Positions 55,107 through 61,130 of a stretch of 64,000 bases of DNA are shown here, in pieces; the stretch's first letter is position 1; every line of letters begins with the position of its first letter. A model generated the notes under the pieces. That model was not told where the DNA came from. It saw nothing but the letters and a program-made list of their open reading frames with translations, and ran no database searches. Origin of the DNA: a beta proteobacterium CB. GTDB lineage: Bacteria > Pseudomonadota > Gammaproteobacteria > Burkholderiales > Burkholderiaceae. The position numbers were made by a program, and so were the translations under genes. Location of the stretch: the NCBI GenBank assembly GCA_000342265.1, contig CP004348.1:620001-684000 (forward strand), written 5' to 3'.

Positions 55107-55197
55107 GGAAGGGTGGATGAGCGGTTTAAGTCACACGCCTGGAAAGCGTGCGTAGGTTAATAGCCTACCGCGGGTTCGAATCCCGCCTCTTCCGCCA
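55107..55197 (+). tRNA. tRNA-Ser (anticodon GGA), CCA encoded
   Basis: Acceptor stem GGAAGGG/CTCTTCC with one G-U pair, anticodon stem CACGC/GCGTG with loop CTGGAAA (anticodon GGA), a long variable arm (TAGGTTAATAGCCTA), T-arm CGGGTTCGAATCCCG and CCA at 55195-55197. A TATAAT hexamer at 55089-55094 is well placed as its -10 box. Confidence 0.97.
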
Positions 55198-55206
55198 GTA
55201 GTTTGA

Positions 55207-55228
55207 AACCACCTTCGGGTGGTTTTTT
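55207..55228 (+). terminator. Rho-independent terminator after tRNA-Ser
   Basis: Stem AACCACC/GGTGGTT with a UUCG tetraloop followed by a run of T, 9 bp after the tRNA. Confidence 0.9.
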
Positions 55229-55289
55229 CTTTGGTTTTGCATGTTTTTTCCTCTAGTAGAGCCCCGGTCCCCACATGATGTATTTCCTC

Positions 55290-55322
55290 AAACCCCTGTT
55301 TTTAATCAAAAAATAGGGGTTT
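55290..55322. terminator. Second hairpin, possible bidirectional terminator
   Basis: Eight-bp stem AAACCCCT (55290-55297) with AGGGGTTT (55315-55322), extendable by T/A pairs inside the loop. It lies between the tRNA terminator and the phasin promoter, with no minus-strand gene nearby to end. Confidence 0.45.
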
Positions 55323-55354
55323 TGATCTTTTTGTTGCGTTGCCGCAAATAATTG

Positions 55355-55383
55355 TTGCATCGCCACATAAAACTTTTTACAAT
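55355..55383 (+). promoter_or_regulatory. Sigma-70-type promoter of the phasin gene
   Basis: TTGCAT (55355-55360), a 17-bp spacer, then TACAAT (55378-55383), 47 bp before the ATG. TTGTTGC occurs at 55331 and 55352 and its inverse GCAACAA at 55392, bracketing the promoter; these could be repressor sites, for example for a PhaR-type regulator of phasins (inference). Confidence 0.65.
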
Positions 55384-55430
55384 GGTGCATCGCAACAAAT
55401 TAATCCCATTTATTTATTAAGGAAAACATC

Positions 55431-56003
55431 ATGTTCCAGAATCAATTAAACGACCAACTCTCGCAAGCTCAAGCTAAAGCTGTTGAAAACGCTAAGTACT
55501 TGGCTCAAGTAGCTGTAGAAAGCGCAAAAGAATTAGCTGAAATCAACCAAGCTGCTGCTAAAGATGCTTTAGTTGCTGCTCAAGACACAAGCGCACAATT
55601 GTTAGCAATCAAAGATGCACAACAGTTGGCAAAATTGGCTCAGCCAGAAACTGCTCAAGAAGCTGCTAAGTATGCTGCTGCTTACCAGGCTAAAGTAAAC
55701 AAAGTTGTACGTAACGGTAACAAAGAAGTTGCTCAAGTAGTTGACGCTTCTATCGATGACGCACGTGCTGACATGGTTAAGTTTGTTAAAGAAGCTACTA
55801 AGACAGCTCCTGCTGGTTCCGAGGCGTTTGTTTCTGCATTCAAAACTGCATTTGAAACTTCACTCCAACAGTTTGATCAAGTTCGCGCTTCAGCAACTGA
55901 CGCTTTCGCAAACTTTGAGAAAATTGTTGACGCTGCATTGGCAAACATTCAAGGTCAATACGCAGTAGCTAAGCCAGCTGCAAAAAGCCGTAAAGCTGCT
56001 TAA
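55431..56003 (+). CDS. phaP: Phasin family protein (PHA granule-associated)
   Basis: 190 residues, Ala/Lys/Gln-rich and almost entirely helical (LSQAQAKAVENAKYLAQVAV), with a Lys/Ala tail (AKPAAKSRKAA), as in betaproteobacterial phasins that coat polyhydroxyalkanoate granules. AAGGAAAA is the ribosome site. It has its own promoter and a strong terminator, so it is a single-gene unit, probably highly expressed. No PHA synthase gene is in the window. Confidence 0.93.
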   Translation: MFQNQLNDQLSQAQAKAVENAKYLAQVAVESAKELAEINQAAAKDALVAAQDTSAQLLAIKDAQQLAKLAQPETAQEAAKYAAAYQAKVNKVVRNGNKEVAQVVDASIDDARADMVKFVKEATKTAPAGSEAFVSAFKTAFETSLQQFDQVRASATDAFANFEKIVDAALANIQGQYAVAKPAAKSRKAA

Positions 56004-56027
56004 TTCGTTTTAACCGCTTCAAGTGAT

Positions 56028-56049
56028 AAACCGCCTTCGGGCGGTTTTT
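56028..56049 (+). terminator. Rho-independent terminator of the phasin gene
   Basis: Stem AAACCGCC/GGCGGTTT with a UUCG loop and T-run, 24 bp after the stop codon. Confidence 0.92.
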
Positions 56050-56100
56050 CTTTTTCCACTTGCCGTAAGATGGATGTTTTAGAGCTCATTGGGAGAAAAC

Positions 56101-56406
56101 ATGATCTTTGCAATCCTATTAATGGATCGTCCTGGCACAGCAGAATTGCGCATTCAGGTGCGACCAGAGCATCGTGCCTATTTGGGTAAGCTTGCGGACA
56201 AGATGGCCTTTGCTGGCCCCCTGACATCTGAGGATGGCAAGACTACAGTTGGCAGCCTATTGGCCATGGATTTTCCAAGCAAGGCAGATGTTGAGGCTTG
56301 GTTAGCAGACGAGCCATTCACTAAGGCAGGCGTCTATGAAAAACCCGTTATTCATGCATTTCATAATGGGTGGCAGCAAAAAGTAGGGTTCCCACCGGCG
56401 GCCTAA
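56101..56406 (+). CDS. YciI-like protein
   Basis: 101 residues, ferredoxin-like fold expected. The start ATG at 56101 follows GGGAGAAAAC; a TTG at 56089 is less likely. The pattern RPEHRAYLGKLADKMAFAGP (with the His and the following helix) and the AWLADEPFTKAGVYE segment match the YCII family. A role in catabolic chemistry is suspected for the family, but the substrate is unknown. Confidence 0.88.
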   Translation: MIFAILLMDRPGTAELRIQVRPEHRAYLGKLADKMAFAGPLTSEDGKTTVGSLLAMDFPSKADVEAWLADEPFTKAGVYEKPVIHAFHNGWQQKVGFPPAA

Positions 56407-56449
56407 ATAGAATTTGATGCCTCCATTCAAGATTTAAATTACTGCCACA

Positions 56450-58855
56450 ATGATTTCATTTAAGTTATCAGCCCTAAGAACCTACTTAATCCGCATTGCT
56501 GGATTCGTATTTGTTCTGGCTTTTTTGTTCTGGGGCGTAGCTCACCTTTGGGTTCCTGGCGCCATCAAGAATGCGGCAGAAGCGTATGGCAAAAAGATTG
56601 GTTATGAAATTAGCTATCAAGATCTCAGTATTTCGCCTTTGAGCTTGCGGGTTGAGATTGATGGTTTGCGATTAATTGATGGACGACAAGTAAAGTTACT
56701 TGAATTAAAAAAATCAGTGGTGGTACTGAAGTGGTCTCGCCTCATGATTGGAGAAGTGGGTTTCGCCGAAATTCTTTTTGATGAGCCTAGTATCAAGCTT
56801 GAAAAGCATGTCACCAAAGGAAAATCGGGAGAGTGGAATTGGCAGGAATTGATTTCTGCTGTTACGCGCAATTTACCTCCAGTGGATTCGACCGCACCCA
56901 AGCGGAAGATCAAAATATCAGTCGATAAGCTGAAGGTCGCCAACGGCTCGTTTGAGGTGTTAGACCCCAGTAAAAATTTACATGAGCGTTTTAAGTCACT
57001 TTCTATCGAGTTACTAGATATCGCAAACTACGATAAACAGGGTGATGTGAATGGCCTTCGTGGCCAGTATGGCTTGAACTTGGGCGCGCTGAACTTTACT
57101 TTGCCGGGCTTGAATAAAAAGATTGCCTTTAAACATCTTGCCATTCAGGGTGCATTAGATAATCCCGCGCCAGATATGCTGGGCGCTCAAATTGACTTGG
57201 AGATTGATGATGGGCGGATAAACTCCCATTGGGATTTCAAATCTGATAAATCAATTGCAGCCAAAGTTCGGGTAGACAATCTTTCAATTGCGCCTTTTAT
57301 TGCATTGCTTCCGGCCAATAAAGATTTGCTGACTCAGGGTGGAGTCATTCAATCTAACGTAGAGGTCAACCTAAAAGGTGATGAACTGGCTGCATCAGGG
57401 GATGTGCATTTACTGGGCTTAGATTTACTTGAGCAAGGACAAAAGCAATCGCTGATGAAGTGGAGTTCGGGGGATGTGAGTCGATTTGTTTATAAGCGCT
57501 CTAAGGATGCCGGCTCTAGTCTAAGTATTGATGAGTTAACGGTTTCGCAACCGGTGCTTCAGTTTGAAATTGATGAAAAAGGCTTCTCTAATTTCAGGCG
57601 TTTATTTTCCAATCCAACAGCTGGTGTTGCCGAAGTAGACAAGTTGCCTTCAGTCGTAAAAGAGAAATCAACTTTTGTTCTGGACATTAAGGCTTTGAAA
57701 ATGCGTGCAGGGGAAGTGCAGTTTGCTGACCTGGCTATGAAACCGAATTTCAAGGTCAAACTAAGAAACTTCAACGCCAATTTCATGAACGTGAATAACC
57801 TTCCTGGTCATTTAGCGACGATGACTTTAGATGGTGTCTTGGCTGAGTCTGGATCAATACGGGGTAAGGGTCAGATTGCATTCGATGATCCACGCCGCAA
57901 TAACGATGTCACGATGAACTTTAAAAATCTCCCACTTAATGCATTCAATCCTGCGGTCATGACTTTTGCTGGATATCAAATCGCTAGTGGTCGAGTCAAT
58001 TTAAATTTGCATTACAGCGCAAAGGATGGCGAGCTGAAGGGTAGCAATCAAATTGTCATCAAGAAAATTGAGCTTGGGGAAGAGGTGCCTGATTTCCAGG
58101 GCAAAAAATTACCGCTAGGTTTGGCGATTGCTTTACTCGAAGATTCTGCCGATACGATTGATGTCACCATCAATATTGCTGGCAATGTAGATTCTCCAGA
58201 ATTCAGTGCGAGCGGCCTCGTGTGGCAGGCAATTAGTAATGTGCTCACCAATGTGGCTACCGCTCCATTTAGGGCTTTGGGCGCGCTCCTCGGAATGGGT
58301 GCTGGTGATGGGGTAAACGCAGTATTGGGTGAGGCGGTCTATTTGCCTCCCGACCAGGATCGCTTAGAAAAGTTTGGTGACTTCCTGGCTAACAAACCCA
58401 ATGCCACTTTAGAGTTGGCTGGTACTTACGATCCCAATGCCGATAAAGTTGCTTTAGCTCGCGCAATTGCTGACCTTGCCATTCTGAAGGCGGCTGGATT
58501 CAATATTCCTCCTAGTGACCCCATTCCGGTACCAGACATGTCGGATGCCAAGGTGCAGTCGGGCTTGAAGTCGGCTTATGCGCAATACGTTGGCAGAATC
58601 AAATTGGGCCAGCGTTTACTCATGCTTCCAGAAGGGGCAGCGCGTAATGAGCAATTGCATGCCGAGCTCATTGCCAGCATTCCAGTCACAGAAGTTGATT
58701 TGAAGAATCTGGCCATCAATCGCGCAAAGTTGGCGCAAGCCTTGATGGTGAAAAGTAATCCAGCGCTTCAGGAGCGAATTAAGGTAGTTGAAGTAAAGGC
58801 TGTCAGCGTAGGGAAGGAGGGTGTCCCCCTCGAAGTTGAAGTCAGAATCAAGTAG
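56450..58855 (+). CDS. DUF748 / AsmA-like envelope protein
   Basis: 801 residues with one N-terminal transmembrane helix (IAGFVFVLAFLFWGVAHLWV) and a long beta-rich periplasmic part typical of DUF748 proteins, which are related to AsmA-type lipid-transport bridges. The block SASGLVWQAISNVLTNVATAP with the following GMGAGDG and PDQDRLEKFGDFL is characteristic. It probably acts in outer-membrane homeostasis (by family). A small lipoprotein gene follows after 9 bp. Confidence 0.85.
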   Translation: MISFKLSALRTYLIRIAGFVFVLAFLFWGVAHLWVPGAIKNAAEAYGKKIGYEISYQDLSISPLSLRVEIDGLRLIDGRQVKLLELKKSVVVLKWSRLMIGEVGFAEILFDEPSIKLEKHVTKGKSGEWNWQELISAVTRNLPPVDSTAPKRKIKISVDKLKVANGSFEVLDPSKNLHERFKSLSIELLDIANYDKQGDVNGLRGQYGLNLGALNFTLPGLNKKIAFKHLAIQGALDNPAPDMLGAQIDLEIDDGRINSHWDFKSDKSIAAKVRVDNLSIAPFIALLPANKDLLTQGGVIQSNVEVNLKGDELAASGDVHLLGLDLLEQGQKQSLMKWSSGDVSRFVYKRSKDAGSSLSIDELTVSQPVLQFEIDEKGFSNFRRLFSNPTAGVAEVDKLPSVVKEKSTFVLDIKALKMRAGEVQFADLAMKPNFKVKLRNFNANFMNVNNLPGHLATMTLDGVLAESGSIRGKGQIAFDDPRRNNDVTMNFKNLPLNAFNPAVMTFAGYQIASGRVNLNLHYSAKDGELKGSNQIVIKKIELGEEVPDFQGKKLPLGLAIALLEDSADTIDVTINIAGNVDSPEFSASGLVWQAISNVLTNVATAPFRALGALLGMGAGDGVNAVLGEAVYLPPDQDRLEKFGDFLANKPNATLELAGTYDPNADKVALARAIADLAILKAAGFNIPPSDPIPVPDMSDAKVQSGLKSAYAQYVGRIKLGQRLLMLPEGAARNEQLHAELIASIPVTEVDLKNLAINRAKLAQALMVKSNPALQERIKVVEVKAVSVGKEGVPLEVEVRIK

Positions 58856-58864
58856 ACTTGAGGT

Positions 58865-59089
58865 ATGAATTCACCTACATTGCGCCCCTTAGCTATTCTT
58901 GCCTCTATTACTGTCATTGCCTTATCGGGATGCGGCTCTATTGAATCAGCGGCCCAAGATGATTGCACTTCGATTGGCTGGCAAATTGGTAGCAAGGGCT
59001 ACAACGAGTGCTTCAAGGCGCGGGTTTATGAGCGTAAGTTGGACTATTCGCTACCACCTGGCGACAAGCCATCCCCATCGGTTATCTAA
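58865..59089 (+). CDS. Small lipoprotein
   Basis: 74 residues: lipoprotein signal (LAILASITVIALSGC, lipobox LSGC), then a short polar domain with two Cys (DDCTSIGW, NECFKARV) likely to form a disulfide, and a Pro-rich end. TTGAGG lies just before the ATG. Probably co-transcribed with the DUF748 gene. No family was recognised. Confidence 0.8.
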   Translation: MNSPTLRPLAILASITVIALSGCGSIESAAQDDCTSIGWQIGSKGYNECFKARVYERKLDYSLPPGDKPSPSVI

Positions 59090-59150
59090 ACTAGGGTTTA
59101 CCCTTAATAAATTCACTTGAGCTCCGTCAAGGACTTGAGGATAGAAATAA

Positions 59151-59174
59151 CCCAAAATCAATCGTGATTTTGGG
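59151..59174. repeat. Perfect hairpin (10-bp arms) before the formate dehydrogenase operon
   Basis: CCCAAAATCA and TGATTTTGGG separated by ATCG. It lacks a T-run, so as a terminator for the lipoprotein gene it would be weak. It lies 117 bp before the fds start and could instead be an operator. The rest of the 201-bp gap shows nothing recognisable. Confidence 0.6.
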
Positions 59175-59290
59175 ATTTCCCTATATAAAGTGAGTCAAAG
59201 TATTTCTCGCTGATTTGGGCATTCTCAAGCGGGATTTAAGACACATAAAAACAGCATCATTATTGCGATTAGAAATTAGAGACTATTACT

Positions 59291-61093
59291 ATGAATCATC
59301 CAAAACCCTCTGGAGAAATCAAGGCTGTTGCTGTGGCAACGGCAGATGATTTAAGGGAAACCATTCGTCGCAAAAGCAAACTCAAGGGACGTCAAGCGGA
59401 TGATGTGTCCTTAGCTGAGGTGCGCCAGTTAATTGGTGCTGCAGCCGAGCGTCGTGATTTGCTCATTGAAAATTTACATAAACTCAATGATGAATATCGT
59501 GCCTTGCATGATCGTCATTTAGTTGCCCTCGCAAAAGAAATGAATTTGCCGATGGCTGAGGTCTATGAAGTCGCCACTTTCTATCATCACTTTGAAGTAG
59601 TGCGTGGCAATGATCCCGTTGCCGACATCACCTTACGTGTATGTGATGGCATTGCTTGTGAGTTGGCTGGTGCGCAAAATCTATTGGCTAAGTTACCTGC
59701 AATCCTGGGTAATCCTAAGATTAAGGTGGAGGCTGCTCCATGTGTAGGCCGTTGTGAGCAGGCTCCAGTAGCGGTTGTGCATCAGTACCCAGTTCTGTTT
59801 GCAACAACCGATAAAGTGGCTGCTGCCGTTAAAAATAACTTGACGACCCATCCAATGGCTAAAGATAGCGCGAGTTTTGATCCTGCGGCTTTGGCAGAAA
59901 AGGGTGTATCCCCGCAGGGTGAAAATCAAGCAGTTTCACCTGACTATGTGGGCTATGAGTCTTATCGCGCGCAAGGTGGTTATGCCCTAGCAAAAGAAAT
60001 TTTTGAAGGTAAAAAAGATAGCGAGAGTATTGTCAAGATTATGGAAAGCTCGGGACTTCGTGGTCTTGGTGGTGCAGGCTTTCCAGCAGGACGAAAGTGG
60101 CGCATTGTTAGAGATCAAGTAGCTCCAAAGTTGATGGCAGTGAATATTGATGAAGGTGAGCCCGGCACATTTAAAGACCGTACTTATTTAGAGCGTGACC
60201 CACATCGCTTCTTAGAGGGCTTATTGATTGCGGCTAGTGTAGTTGGTATTGATGCTTGCTACATTTACTTACGTGATGAATATCACGGCTGTCGCGAATT
60301 ACTCGAAGTGGAGTTAGCCAAGCTTAAAGCCAATCCTCCATTTAAGTTGCCCTTGATTGAGTTACGTCGTGGTGCTGGTGCTTACATTTGCGGTGAAGAA
60401 TCTGCCATGATTGAAAGTATCGAAGGTAAGCGCGGCGAACCTCGTATGCGTCCTCCGTACATTGCGCAGGTTGGATTATTTGGTCGTCCCACACTAGAGC
60501 ACAACTTTGAAACTCTCTACTGGGTGCGCGATATTGTTCAGCGTGGCCCTGAGTGGTTTAGCTCTTTTGGTCGCCACGATCGTAAAGGCTTGCGCAGCTA
60601 TAGCGTTAGCGGACGCGTCAAGAACCCCGGTGTAAAGCTGGCACCAGCTGGCATCACCATTCAGGAATTGATTGATGAGTATTGCGGCGGCATGCAAGAT
60701 GGCCACAAGTTTTATGGCTATCTTCCTGGTGGCGCGTCAGGCGGCATCTTGCCAGCAAGCATGAACGATATTCCACTGGACTTTGATACATTGCAGCCTT
60801 ATGGCTGTTTCATTGGTTCAGCTGCAGTCATGGTATTCGGTGATAAAGACAAAGCGCGCGATATGGCGCTCAATGTCATGCACTTCTTTGAGCATGAGAG
60901 CTGCGGACAGTGCACTCCATGTCGTGTTGGCACTAGTAAGGCTGCGAAGTTAATGCAGTCCAAGTCCTGGGATCAAGACACGCTTGAAGATTTAGCAACT
61001 GTGATGGTGGATGCTTCCATCTGCGGTCTAGGTCAAGCGGCACCAAACCCCATTCGCTGTATTGCAAAATATTTCCCAGAAGAAGTTGCTTAA
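59291..61093 (+). CDS. fdsB: NAD-dependent formate dehydrogenase, fused gamma-beta subunit (NuoE-NuoF type)
   Basis: 600 residues joining two proteins that are usually separate. Residues 1-185 are a NuoE/FdsG-like thioredoxin-fold [2Fe-2S] domain (CDGIAC and CVGRC cysteines). Residues 200-600 are NuoF/FdsB: NADH/FMN loops GLRGLGGAGFPAGRKW and GEESAMIESIEGKRG, and the [4Fe-4S] motif ESCGQCTPCRVGT with a later ICGLG Cys. It passes electrons from formate to NAD+ in the soluble Fds enzyme. The catalytic subunit gene follows 37 bp later. In Cupriavidus-type operons fdsG and fdsB are distinct genes, so the fusion is notable. Confidence 0.9.
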   Translation: MNHPKPSGEIKAVAVATADDLRETIRRKSKLKGRQADDVSLAEVRQLIGAAAERRDLLIENLHKLNDEYRALHDRHLVALAKEMNLPMAEVYEVATFYHHFEVVRGNDPVADITLRVCDGIACELAGAQNLLAKLPAILGNPKIKVEAAPCVGRCEQAPVAVVHQYPVLFATTDKVAAAVKNNLTTHPMAKDSASFDPAALAEKGVSPQGENQAVSPDYVGYESYRAQGGYALAKEIFEGKKDSESIVKIMESSGLRGLGGAGFPAGRKWRIVRDQVAPKLMAVNIDEGEPGTFKDRTYLERDPHRFLEGLLIAASVVGIDACYIYLRDEYHGCRELLEVELAKLKANPPFKLPLIELRRGAGAYICGEESAMIESIEGKRGEPRMRPPYIAQVGLFGRPTLEHNFETLYWVRDIVQRGPEWFSSFGRHDRKGLRSYSVSGRVKNPGVKLAPAGITIQELIDEYCGGMQDGHKFYGYLPGGASGGILPASMNDIPLDFDTLQPYGCFIGSAAVMVFGDKDKARDMALNVMHFFEHESCGQCTPCRVGTSKAAKLMQSKSWDQDTLEDLATVMVDASICGLGQAAPNPIRCIAKYFPEEVA

Positions 61094-61130
61094 TCAGCAG
61101 CAAAAATACTAAGGGAAAAACGAGACAAAT

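Noticed and set aside
55107..55197. tRNA-Ser as an integration site
   Set aside because: No integrase gene and no duplicated tRNA 3' end were found in the window.
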